From assembly GCA_028532985.1 (NCBI GenBank), contig JANCIK010000013.1, forward strand, positions 1,488,001 to 1,552,000: a DNA stretch of 64,000 bases. The letters are read 5' to 3'. A program made the position numbers and the translations under genes. Below are positions 42,480 through 52,500 of the stretch, piece after piece (position 1 is the stretch's first letter; every line of letters starts with the position of its first letter). Under the pieces are notes generated by a model that ran no database searches, was not told the DNA's origin, and saw only the letters and a program-made list of their open reading frames with translations. This DNA is from Stropharia rugosoannulata (lineage: Eukaryota; Basidiomycota; Agaricomycetes; Agaricales; Strophariaceae).

Positions 42480-44432
42480 TCAATCGAAACCCTGGCTCAG
42501 CGCTGCATCCCGCTCCGCTTTCATAGTCGCGATCAGCTGCCGCTGCTCCTCTATCACCTCCTCTGGCGTCTTGACCGCTGAGCACTCTTTTAAGAACGCC
42601 TTCCGACTGTCCAGCTCCTGCTGCAGCGTTCGAATTTGCTCTTCATAAGTCTCATCGAGAGAGCTGGCTGGTTGGTAGACCTGGGCATACACCATGCTCG
42701 GCAGAGTCCCCATGTACGCTGGGTGTACTGGCGCCATGTAGGTCTGCTGCGCTGGTGGCCCATTCTTCTTATGCCACTCATCTACACGTTCTTTGATAGC
42801 ACGCGAAGGGTCCCAAGGTAATGACGATCCATCTGGCAGCTGGAGCCTTCCAGCTTCCGTGATGATTATCTTCCCAGCAGACAGATCCTGTTGCCTCACA
42901 ATACACTCCGCTACGATGTGTCCCGTCTGTTTACAATAGAAGCACCTCGGTTCAGGTCGCTGTTGGTATTGAAACGGACGCGGCAGCGCTCCGCTGAAAC
43001 CTGGTCCTCCCATTGGCATCATAGGTACCGCTGGCTGGACTGGCACGGCGACAGGCGCCGCCCGCGATGACATTACATTGCGCAGAATATCTTCCAACTC
43101 CTTCTTATTGGTCTCCTTTGACTTCGCCACTGTCTTTTCTACCAGCGACAACATATCTTTAAACGACGCTACAAAACCCTTCAAGTCCTCAATCTCCCCG
43201 CGCAGCGTATGCACCTCCGCTGACTCGGTCTTGATGGCAGGCACAGGCACTGAGAGCCCGTCTGCTGAGTCTCGAGTCAAGCTGAGCGAAGTGCTGGGAT
43301 TCTTGGTGCGCGCCATCTGCTCTGCCATTTCCGCCACCTGCTTCAGCGGATACATGTCCTCAGTCCGCGCTTCCACCTGAATCCCTGCTGGCGCCGTAAA
43401 GGGTATATTGCGTTCCTTTAGGTACTTGTCAAACGACGTTCTCGTAGTGTAGTCGATATCCAGCTTGTTAAACAACCTCTCCCTGAACCCCGCTGTGAGA
43501 CTGTTGGTGAAGTAGGTCACCAGCGTATGATTGGCCAGCAAGGTAGGCGCCTTGGTCAACTTCGCTGCCTCTGCTAAGAATGCCCGCTTGAAGTCCAACA
43601 GCACCTGGAGGTCTTCCTCCGAGATGCGCTGGTTCTCCTTGCACAGCTTCTTTAGGCGCGCGATGGACCCCGTCTGAATACTGATCACCTCAGGATATTC
43701 ATTGAGGATCATCTTCTTCAGCTCAGCGTAACTTTTGGTGTCATAGCCTGGTAAATTCTTCCACTCCTCCGCTGTCTGCATGGGTACATATTTGATTACA
43801 TAGCCTCTCCTCTCATCATCCTCCGTCACCTCAGCGCGCTTGAACCAGTCCTCTAAGTCCTCGAAGTAGCGTGGGAGTTCATCACGCTCAGCGGAGGGGT
43901 CGAAGCTTGGTGCACCGCGCGCTCCGCGCACAGGCATAGACGTTTCCTTAGGCATGGTGATAATTTCAGGGGGCGGTTCGTGTTCACTTGTGGAAAGGTC
44001 TGACAAGTCTCCTTCAAATATATCTCTGGCCACGCGCTCGGCCTCACTCTCACTATTATCTGTCGTCCGCTGAGCGGATCTCTTAGCAGTCTCGAATACT
44101 TCCGAAAACGGAGGAGGTGTGTCTTGAGTAGCTTGGCTATCTGATGAGCCAAATGGTGCAACTTCAAGCGTAATGTCTCCGTCCGCTGAGCGGTCGTCTG
44201 TTTCAATTCCAGAAGGCAGTCCCCAGAATCCGCTGGGCCCGTCCTCCCGCTCTGAGTCACTCTCTGTGAGCGCTCCTGGTATGCACTGAGCAAGATCCTG
44301 CGTTTCTATCTGTAGCCACGCCTCTTCCCTTGCTTTCCTCTTTGCTTTTCTATCTCGAGTAGGTGTAATCACCAATGGTTCCACAAGCTCAGCGTCTTTC
44401 TTGCTCCTAGTCGATCGCCTGCTTGGAGGCAA
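42480..44432 (-). CDS. gag: Gag of element D (about 650 aa)
   Basis: The open frame has no ATG until 43955 (MPKETSMPVRGARGAPSF), which aligns with the gag start of B. Upstream a conserved extension (RSKKDAELVEPLVITPTRDR..., acidic Ser/Thr-rich) is shared with E in sequence and frame. The translated start is therefore uncertain: non-AUG, spliced, or 43955. Other parts: helical capsid region, CCHC knuckle CFYCKQTGHIVAEC, Gln/Glu-rich coiled-coil tail, and a stop just after the slippery GGGTTTC (42486-42492). Confidence 0.88.
   Translation of the reverse strand: MPPSRRSTRSKKDAELVEPLVITPTRDRKAKRKAREEAWLQIETQDLAQCIPGALTESDSEREDGPSGFWGLPSGIETDDRSADGDITLEVAPFGSSDSQATQDTPPPFSEVFETAKRSAQRTTDNSESEAERVARDIFEGDLSDLSTSEHEPPPEIITMPKETSMPVRGARGAPSFDPSAERDELPRYFEDLEDWFKRAEVTEDDERRGYVIKYVPMQTAEEWKNLPGYDTKSYAELKKMILNEYPEVISIQTGSIARLKKLCKENQRISEEDLQVLLDFKRAFLAEAAKLTKAPTLLANHTLVTYFTNSLTAGFRERLFNKLDIDYTTRTSFDKYLKERNIPFTAPAGIQVEARTEDMYPLKQVAEMAEQMARTKNPSTSLSLTRDSADGLSVPVPAIKTESAEVHTLRGEIEDLKGFVASFKDMLSLVEKTVAKSKETNKKELEDILRNVMSSRAAPVAVPVQPAVPMMPMGGPGFSGALPRPFQYQQRPEPRCFYCKQTGHIVAECIVRQQDLSAGKIIITEAGRLQLPDGSSLPWDPSRAIKERVDEWHKKNGPPAQQTYMAPVHPAYMGTLPSMVYAQVYQPASSLDETYEEQIRTLQQELDSRKAFLKECSAVKTPEEVIEEQRQLIATMKAERDAALSQGFD
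42486..42492 (-). promoter_or_regulatory. -1 frameshift heptamer, gag to pro (element D)
   Basis: GGGTTTC on the minus strand, same context as in A and E. Confidence 0.7.
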
Positions 44433-44598
44433 TATACCAAATGATGGTCTAGCCTCCGCTGGTTCTGCTAGCGACGACGGTGCAGGAAATTTGCCTCGCT
44501 TGTTACTCGTCCCCGTTGTATTTGAAATTTTTGAAAGGTTTTGTAATAGGCGCTAAGCCGTGGTCCCCGAAACACTATATGAGATTTCTGAACCTACC

Positions 44599-44615
44599 CC
44601 TCGCGGTGGGCTCCA
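44599..44615 (-). promoter_or_regulatory. Primer-binding site of element D
   Basis: TGGAGCCCACCGCGAGG on the minus strand, two bases from the LTR end. Confidence 0.8.
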
Positions 44616-44617
44616 GA

Positions 44618-46031
44618 TGAGAGGTCTGCCGCGGGGCTAGACTCGAATCACAAGAAACACAACACACACAACCCCAGCGGAGCGAGATCCTATCCCTTAG
44701 ATCGAGCGACACTCTTCAGCTAATCGGATTATAGATGTCTACACTTCTCCTGGTACCTCCCCACTGAGCGGAGTGTGATGTGTTAAGGGTCTCGTAAGTT
44801 CAGTCCAGATGCCCGCTGTACAGTGCCTGCAAGTTCGTTTTTAAGGAGGGGTTTAATTCTAGAAGTCTCAGATTAATGTCTGGGCGACCTCCGCTGAGCG
44901 CAGGGTATCGATAGTAATGTATAGTTTTGATGGTGGCTCCGCAGGGCTTATTCCGCTGAGTGGGTTTGAGGTCCGGTGACCGATGCAGATGCTCACACAA
45001 GCTGGTATTCCCAATTGTGCCCCGCTCCGCTGACTATCCAAAGTCGTTCTGCTGGGACTGTCCAAAGTCCTGTTCCGCTGAGGCTATCCAGAACCTCGTT
45101 CACCCGGTGGTGCAGTCTCAATTCACAAAACACTACAGCGCGAGTTTTCGTACACGGTTGTACTGACTCCCCACTGAGCTCTCCAAATGACCTGGTGGCC
45201 AGAAGCTATCCAAAACTTCTATGATTCACAATACACTTCACAGTAAAGACCCTAACAAAAGCTAAACACAGCCCGCTGACGGTCTGGGACAGAGCCCAAC
45301 ACACAGATCTAGTGGGTAGACAATTGCTTAATTTCCGTAGTTACAATTACAAGTTTATATAGACGTGTGCTGTGTACTAATTTAGGTGGAGAGTAAATAC
45401 TAGCAACGCCGGACCAAAGGTCCGCTGGGCACATGTACCTCCGCTGGGCGTTTTGATGACTACTCCACTGAGCGCGACCTGATCCCGTTGCATCGCCCGC
45501 CTCCGCCGAGAGACGCCGTTAAACTCCGCTGAGCGATTCCTTCTTGGTTATTGAGGTCTGGTTACCGCTGTCAAAGTTCCCCAGCGGAGCCCGTGCTGTG
45601 CGCATTGTTCATTCCCTCGGGCATCACACGCTCCAGCGTGCGCGCCACGGTCACCTGAGGAGTGGACTTAGGCAAATTTTGCCTTTATGATGTGTTCCGC
45701 TGAGCCCCTTGAGGCCTCGTCTACACACAGTCCTGCTCATCGCCTTTGATATTTTTACTCAGCTGTACTCCTGTCTTCCGCTGAGAAGACAGTAACCGTT
45801 ATGTGCTCTGCTGACAGCTATCCCGGGTACTTCAACTGTGTACTCATGGCCTGTACAGTCCGCTGAACCCCACACAACCGCCCGCTGAACATACGCGTGA
45901 TGATTTGTGATGCACGCGCTGAGCGCTGAGACGGCTGACCAGGCTAGTCACCGCTCCGCTGTACCCCTGCACTTCAGCCCAAAGCGCCCGCTGTAGCCAC
46001 TTACAGCCTTGGTGTAGACACAGGCCTGTCA
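44618..46031 (-). repeat. 5' LTR of element D (1414 bp)
   Basis: On the minus strand it starts TGACAGGCCTG and ends CCTCTCA. It is studded with the D word: exact CCGCTGAG at 44891, 44953, 45075, 45526, 45697 and 45778, plus many one-base variants in both orientations. TATATAAA (minus) at 45354-45361 is the likely promoter. It is related to the E LTR at both ends, but E lacks the D word. Confidence 0.92.
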
Positions 46032-46057
46032 ACAGGGGCGATACTATGGAGGCCTAA
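46032..46057 (+). pseudogene. AS1 of element E, last codons only
   Basis: GGC GAT ACT ATG GAG GCC TAA (46037-46057) matches the end of A AS1 (GDVMES, stop). The rest was removed when D joined. This shows that D inserted into AS1 of E. Confidence 0.7.
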
Positions 46058-46537
46058 GTCTTGCTGCGGGGCGCGCATTTTGGCGCTGGTTTTCTCTTAC
46101 GTTTCTTTCTTGTTCCCTTCCTACTATTCTATCTAGTATATGTAGAATAGTTGTGTTTCATTATTATATGCTTTCAAATGATTTTCTTGTCTCCTTCTTG
46201 TGTGATCTTAAGTTCTCTCTGCCTTTTTAAGATGTCTACTAGCCTGGTTTCTTTTGAGCGGCTACCAGTGCCATGCATGCATATGACTAATTTCCACTTG
46301 CTTGTATCTGCCCACTAACTTCTGCTCCTGTCTTTTTACAGTGGGCGCGTATAAGTGCGATGCACGCATGTAAAAGATGCGCATATGCGTATATGCTAGC
46401 CCCCTGCTACTTCTGACCTCTTTGCATTATTTCCTTATCTCCTTAAGTTCCTAGATCTATCTCTGCTTGGCTAGGCCATCTCTCCCCCCCACTATAAATT
46501 CAACTGTCCCCAGTTGACAGTTTCTTTACTGCCTTAC
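46058..46537. other. AS1-AS2 spacer of element E
   Basis: No gene seen. It aligns with A 13705-14196. TATAAATT at 46493-46500 (+), 38 bp before the AS2 ATG, is a likely promoter. Contains ATGCACGCAT/GCGCGCATT family words near 46075 and 46365. Confidence 0.55.
46493..46500 (+). promoter_or_regulatory. TATA box of AS2 (element E)
   Basis: TATAAATT at the same distance from the AS2 ATG as in A. Confidence 0.5.
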
Positions 46538-47018
46538 ATGGCTCTCTGATATCAGCGCACCGCTGTTGCTCGCCAATTCACTGTTTTACTGAGACAACTC
46601 GCCATTCATGCGGAGCTCGCAGAGGACTGCAACAACGGCCCTTTTCACTTTCCTCTACAGTCTGCTCAGTCCCTCGTGCGCACACTGGTAAAGTCCTTAT
46701 GTTCATGCAAGCGCTTTCTCTGCTGACATTTTCCTCCAGGATCGCATTACACTGCCTTTGCGCTTTATCGACTTCAATCGCCAATTCCTGTCTTTAGTCA
46801 TGACGATCGTGTTTTACGAAGGCCGCACTCAGCGCAGATTCAGCGATGATCATTTCAATGCATGCATGCTCAGCAACGCCGCTCTTCACATTCTCGATCG
46901 GTACAGCCATCTTGGCATGCCTTTTCACAATCTCCCACCCTCGGAACCAACAGGGACCGCCCTTCTAGACGTAGATCCCGACGCTGCCCTTGTAGTAGAT
47001 GATATTAGCTACGATTGA
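46538..47018 (+). pseudogene. AS2 of element E (nonsense at codon 4)
   Basis: Exon 1 46538-46687, intron 46688-46739, exon 2 46740-47018, with the same exon lengths as A AS2 (150 and 279 bp). Codon 4 is TGA (46547-46549) where A has CGA, a C-to-T change at a CpG. The rest is open and conserved (RITLPLRFIDFNRQFLSLVM... DDISYD). Unless translation starts later, the product is lost. Confidence 0.7.
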
Positions 47019-47067
47019 GCCCGCGCGCCTTTCTGATGGACGGTCTTGTAATATATATGGTCCCGCA

Positions 47068-47562
47068 ATGACCCTGTCTCTTATCATCATGCCCTCCCTT
47101 AATACCGAAAGTAATCTCCTTCAGCGCGCGAGGTCTGATCCTTCCTTCCTGCGCTTAGCTGCTCTACCCAAGCGGGCACTAGCTGATATTCCGCTCGATG
47201 ATCATGAGCGCGTCTGCCGCATCTACATAGGCGCCCTTCATTTTATTCTTGAGGCTGCGACTGAACCGCTGCTTCCCACGACCATCTGCCTAGACATGAT
47301 GTGTCACGTTCAAGACCATGCGGTACGCGCATGTCCCCATTCTACAGCCTTTTCGTGCGCGGCTCTGACATCCTTGTAGCGGGCTCTGGCGCTGACCGAA
47401 GCTACCTGTCACTCGCCTTGCATCTTGCACTTGTGCGCTCAGCTTCACTATAGCGAGCTCGTCCTGCGCTTGTGTGGTATTACTGATGCTGAGCGCTACG
47501 GCACCCTCCCTCACTCTGAACACTTCCAACAACTCCACTATGCCGCCCAGGTCTTTTACTAG
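47068..47562 (+). CDS. AS3 of element E (124 aa, 2 exons)
   Basis: Exon 1 47068-47322, intron 47323-47442 (GTACGCGCATG...GCTCAG), exon 2 47443-47562, phase 0. The product is MTLSLIIMPSLNTESNLLQR... then LHYSELVLRLCGITDAERYG...QVFY. A has 15 further codons because TAG here is CAG there. The 120-bp intron could be divided differently, so the middle is uncertain. The intron position matches C AS3. Function unknown. TATATAT lies ~15 bp upstream of the ATG. Confidence 0.58.
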
Positions 47563-48137
47563 GAGGAATTCTTTCTTGTGGGTCTTTCTCCTCGTGCGCT
47601 GCGCTGACCCTGACAATCACTTCTTAGGATGTTTAATTCCCAGACTGACATTTTGCTGTCTTTCCATTGATAACTATCTATAGTCATAGCTAGCATCTAT
47701 TCCTTGGTACATGTGTCATGACCCTGTATTTGAAATAAGACTGTCGGGTAACATTGTTATGCATTTTCAGCATCAATCCCAAAACAGACATCATTTTGCC
47801 AAACGGGGAAAGACCTGCATCTCCTCTGATGCGCGCACTCTTTTGCTGCAATGCGCGCACAATCTTCCCCCCTTCTTCTCGTTGCTATATGGGCTCTTGT
47901 ATTCAGGTCCCTTCCATCCCACTCAATCTCCGTGAATGTAATGTTGGACAGGTATAGCCCTGGGCTATGACCCATCTGGACCCTTTTGTAAAGTCCCTCT
48001 TTTAACTCCTTGGGCCTGCTGTTCGGTCAGTCACCAGCTGCGTGCAGCACTGATCAACCCAGCGAATGCTATATATAACACTCACTGTCTCTGTATGAGT
48101 GCACCACACTTTATTCCTACTGTTCTCAACCACTACC
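47563..48137. other. AS3-AS4 spacer of element E
   Basis: It contains the conserved short frame MCHDPVFEIRLSGN... (47711-47935), also in A, of doubtful meaning. TATATATAA at 48070-48078 is a likely AS4 promoter. TGCGCGCA-like words lie near 47830 and 47853. Confidence 0.5.
48070..48078 (+). promoter_or_regulatory. TATA box of AS4 (element E)
   Basis: TATATATAA about 60 bp upstream of the AS4 ATG at 48138; A has an equivalent. Confidence 0.45.
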
Positions 48138-49454
48138 ATGGTTACTACTCATGCTCCTCTTTTTAACTTCACCAATGTCAAGCATCAACTCTTGCTGATC
48201 CAGGACATTCATGGGTTGGCCTCTGCCACCCCTGCAAATTACACCGGCAGTCTGGAGCTACTTGCTGTCGATTTGGTGCGCGCATTGCACGGTTCCCTTG
48301 TTGTATGTTACTGACTTTGTCTGGCACGATTGCAGAACTGCTGGCGTGACGCGCACAGCGGTATCACTCGCGTTATAAACAACAATGAAGCTATCGAGAT
48401 CCTCAATGAGACTTGCGCCATATATACGTCACTCGAAGCTGACCACCATATTTGCTCCTTCTCCCCTGCCGCCAATGCATTTATCAATTTGCATGAACAA
48501 GTCCTCAAGGCTAAGGCAGCCGCTTCTCGTCAGCGCACCCATACCCCTACTGGACCTGTGCGCTCATCTTCCTCTCCTAACCCTTTCTATACTTAATCCC
48601 CTTTTTGGTGCGTGCAGCGCAACGTTCGTGTTCTTACGCATTCCGCAACTGCGGACCTTGAGACCACCTCCACACCTGGAGGTACTACATCTCCTGACTC
48701 TGACGATGACAAGGTGTGGCTAACCTTGGTTTCTTTACCAGACATCACTAACATGCAACTTTACATGCTCCTCAAAAAGATGGCCCTTGACGATAAAGTT
48801 GAAGCCGCGACTGAGGGAGGTCCTCCCAGCAGGCAGCATACTCCTGAGCCGAGTCCTAACAAGAAGCGTGCTGCGCCTCCTGATACTCCTAAACAGGTCT
48901 GTGTTTGACCCGTCTCTGCTGCGTGCACTTAGATTCTTATAGAAATACCAGCGCAAGCGCGGAGACACGCCTGGTTACCGCTCTCGTCCCCTTGGTCGAG
49001 GCATGACTTATCGTCAAACCGAGCTTTGTCGCTCACTCCGTGACGCCGCCGCAGGTGAGGCCTCTCCTAAGAAAGCCAGGCTGGGCTCAGAGGGCGTTCC
49101 TACGTTTCCCGACTCTCCTTTTATTATGCAAGGTGTGCGCATCGCACCGTTCTCTTACTAATCTTTTCTAACCCTTCTCCCTCAGGCACTTCTCTCGTTT
49201 TGGACAATGACAAGGTCAATGCTTGTCTTGATGCCGCCGCTAACCTCCTTAAGGAGCCCCTTAATACAGGTAACCCCTCCAAGTTGGTGACGCGCCACCT
49301 CATTGGTGATTTACAAGCAGAGATCATTTGTGATCTCCACAAGGTCGACTTCATCCTCAAGCGCCGCATGCTCCTCGTTGAGCAGCTTGTCATCTTGCAG
49401 CGCAGCCTCGACGTTACTGGCGTTACTGCCACCGAGGACAAACCAGCCCAGTAG
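48138..49454 (+). CDS. AS4 antisense accessory protein of element E (365 aa, 5 exons)
   Basis: Exons 48138-48275, 48336-48557, 48618-48896, 48943-49132, 49186-49454. The introns are 46-60 bp, all GT-AG, several with CTAAC/CTAAT. Every phase fits. Domains by eye: an N-terminal helical part (MVTTHAPLFNFTNVKHQLLL...), a Ser/Thr/Pro-rich middle with KKRAAPPDTP (possible nuclear signal), a basic stretch (KYQRKRGDTPGYRSRPLGRG), and a C-terminal coiled-coil-like block (NDKVNACLDAAANLL...). That last block is conserved in A and D. Introns 1 and 4 start with the family word (GTGCGCGCATTGCAC, GTGTGCGCATCGCAC). It is convergent with pol, 125 bp apart. No known domain; role unknown. Confidence 0.78.
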
Positions 49455-49533
49455 ATAGCCTGGCTCAATGTGCGCTGCACGCCTTAAAGGGGCGTCTGTA
49501 GCTAGCTCTCTTTGTATTCCCATCTTCTTTACC

Positions 49534-49548
49534 CAATATATTATATTG
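49534..49548. terminator. Perfect AT palindrome between AS4 and pol (element E)
   Basis: CAATATATTATATTG in the middle of the 125-bp convergent gap, with counterparts in A and D. Probably a shared 3'-end processing signal. Confidence 0.45.
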
Positions 49549-49579
49549 TGGTCGCTTTCTTCCTACGATGCTCGCATCC

Positions 49580-52500
49580 CTAAGTGTCTTCTTCGGCCCA
49601 GTCATCATCGTCTTCTTCATCTTCTTCCACTGTAAGCGCACCGCTACCCGAGGGTACACCGGGCTCATCAAAGATATAATCTTTGGGAATAGCTGGCTCA
49701 TAGTCCGGTGCCTCTAACATTTTAGCGAGGTTCTCCTTGGTCTGATCAATTATATCATCCAAGCCGTCCGGTAAGCGCAGCTGCCTTCGTGCAAAGTAGG
49801 GAATGAGGCAGAACGCTGCCACCTTATCCTTCAACACAGAGCCATCCATCTCTGCCACTAAGTAGGCTCCACCGTCTTTTCGTGCGATAACGATGTAAGG
49901 CCCGTTCCATCGTGCGAGCATTTTACGATTCAGACTGGATTCTATGCCCAAGTTCCTCATTAGCACCACATCTCCTGGCTTAAACACATAGTCACGGATT
50001 TTAGCTGAGTGCTTCTTTTCAAATGCCCTGATCACATCTCTTTTCATCTTTGACACTCGTGCGCGCATCTCTTCTACTGTGTCGCGATGTTTGGCTAGTG
50101 CGCGCGCGCGATACCCTACTAACTCCTCTGTAGTCAGTACGCGATCTGGTAGTTTCACCAGCCAAGTCGCTTCCGCTATGTCAAAGGGTAGTATGGGGTG
50201 CACGCCCGTTACCATGAAGAATGGGGAACACCCGAATCCTCGTCGCACAGTGATACGATCCGCCCACAGCACATGGTAGAAGAATCTACTCCAACGCTTA
50301 TGTGCGCCTTCTGTCCCTCCACACGCTTTCCACAACATCTGTCTTATGTCCCAATGGGGACACTCTATCTTGCCATTCGCTTGCGAATTGTACACTGAGA
50401 TGGTAATCCCTGTAATCCCATACTTCTTTTCTAAATACTTGAGCGCTGCGCAGAACGGTCCACTGTTATCTGTGATGATTTCTTGCAGACAGCCCCAACG
50501 GCAGATAATGTCCTCAAATATCCACTGCGCTATCGCACGGGCATTCTCTTTCTTTAACGGCCGTCCTTCCGCCCATGAGCTCAGCACACATCTTCCGTGC
50601 ACTATGTAATTGTACCCATTGGAGGCCGGGGACATGTGCATAGTGTCCGCGTGTAGTTGCTGGAAGATAGACGGTGTGTGTGTCTCGGTGTGCGGGATCT
50701 GGATGATCGTCTTCTGCCTTAACTGACAGACATGACATGTTTTCACATACCAGTAGACATCCCTTTCCAACTCAGGCCACCAGAAGTGCTCAGCTAGCAA
50801 TTTGCGCGTAGCGTACGCTCCTCTGTGCCCCAAGCTGTCATGCACTGAGCGCAGCATGCGTGTCTGCTGCGCCTGATCTATCACCAACTTATGCACATCA
50901 TCTATGGATCTCCGGTACATCCGTCCATCCTTGTCTAGGAAGAAGTTGCGAGCGTTCCTCGTAAAGTTCTGATATTCTCGCTCTGTCATGCCTTTAGGCC
51001 TAGTGGTTGGATTCTGCAACCAGTAGCATATCATCGGCAATTTCTCATCCATATCTTTTCCTGCAGATGTCCTGTTGCGCTCATCGTACTCCTCATCCTC
51101 CAGGTCCTCTATTCTGGAGTCTGGTATCGCGTGTGCTAGTATGAATTTCTCTAAATACTCGCACTGCGCGAGTGGCACACTCTCTTTCTGTATGAAGTCC
51201 CGCACGGCCCGCTTTTCCGCTTCCGTCTCTTTCCGTGCGCGCTCGAGCTCCTGCTGGAAACAGCCTATAGAGCGCGCTTCTGGTAACTTGTGCGCAGTGG
51301 GACCTTCAAACAACTCGTTGAGGAGTCCTGTGTATAGATACCCTCCACGATCATCGATCTGTTCCTTGAATTCCTCAAAGTCCAGGGGATCTGGGTCATC
51401 TTCATAGACTTTCTCATATTCGAGCGGTCCCACTTCCTGATCATCATCTTCTTCGGAGTGCGCGTACGCCTCATCTCCAGGTTGCCCTTCCCTATGCGAT
51501 AAACCATCCGCACCAAAGGTTTTGCCCGCAACATGTTTCAACTGGAAGTGATACATAAGTATTTTATCTATCCAGCAATTAATAGTTGCATTAGGGCCCA
51601 TGCCCGGATTATCCAACATGCCCTTCAAGTATTTGGCATCCGTTTCCACCACCAGCTTGCGCGCACCGATGAGCCAGTAATAACAGGCTTGTAGCGCACG
51701 TAAGAGTCCATACAACTCCCGTTTGGGCTGTGAGAAACGCTGCTCACGTTCCGTTAACAGTATTGATCTGAAGCGCGCATATACCCTCTTCTTCGAATCT
51801 TGTGGGTCCTGCTGGTAAATATAGAATCCTACTGCTTGCCATGATGTGTCTACAGCCAAAGTAATCGGCCCTGGCAATGTGTAGTCCAGTGGTTTCACGC
51901 AATGTGTGTTGCGCGCACCGTCTTTCAGCAAGTCCATGCTAGCTTGCTGAGCAGGCCCCCACTCAAAGGGCTCTTTCCCACGCAATAGCCGCTGTATGTG
52001 CTCTGCATGCTTCGCATAGTCTGAGATGTAAATACGGAGCAGACCCATTGTACCCATGAATGCGTGCACATCACTGATGTTCTTGCATGGCCCCCAATTG
52101 AGGATCGCATGCACTTTATCAGGTGCTGGCTTTCGCCCTTCGTATGTGCACAAGTGCCCCACCACTACTATCTCAGCCGCGCACGGTATGGACTTCTTTC
52201 CACTAAATGTCCCTCCTGAGTACTTCATGCGCTGCACGATTCTGTTGACATTCAACATGTGCTCCCATACGAATCTCCTTATTCCCTTATTCTCTGGTAT
52301 CGTCTCATATCCTCCTCCTTCTAACTCGTAGCGCGTTTTAGGTCCCCTAATAGGTACATCATCTATATAGGGCTCTGTAACTTCAGGTATTTCATCGCGT
52401 AATATATATGCGACATCCTCATGAAAGATGGGCACGGAGTTCGTCCATCCCATAGGTAGGGTTACTAAGCGCAGCGCACTGAACAGTGTCTGGAATGTAG

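Larger units (their letters stand above)
40150..42585 (-). pseudogene. Aspartic protease region of element D (broken three ways)
   Basis: The frame overlaps the end of gag and is -1 to it. TAG at 41995-41997 replaces GAG of E. The AT-rich element 40847-41900 is inserted in the codons for DEA-IAQ. The active-site motif reads LLDSRSQIV: AGA at 40576-40578 instead of Gly. The remaining core (VLLGKPFEI, then the end DQDFQSSMI) matches E. Confidence 0.9.
35505..46031 (-). mobile_element. Ty3/Gypsy retrotransposon D (3' end missing)
   Basis: On the minus strand: 5' LTR (46031-44618), PBS, gag, pro, pol, then the end of AS4 in antisense. It is cut at 35505 by the C 3' LTR. AS3, AS2, AS1 and the 3' LTR are gone. 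It is related to A/E but a distinct subfamily, marked by the word CCGCTGAG. Pol is fully open. Protease is ruined by a stop, a DSG-to-DSR change and a transposon insertion. The right flank is element E AS1. Confidence 0.92.

Noticed and set aside
36215..44432. Many long frames on the + strand opposite D and E gag-pol
   Set aside because: They are shadows of the conserved minus-strand gag, pro and pol, without introns, domains or conservation of their own.
47711..47935. A fifth antisense gene in the AS3-AS4 spacer
   Set aside because: Two frames and the whole stretch are equally conserved between the closely related A and E. There is no counterpart I can recognise in C, so coding is not supported.
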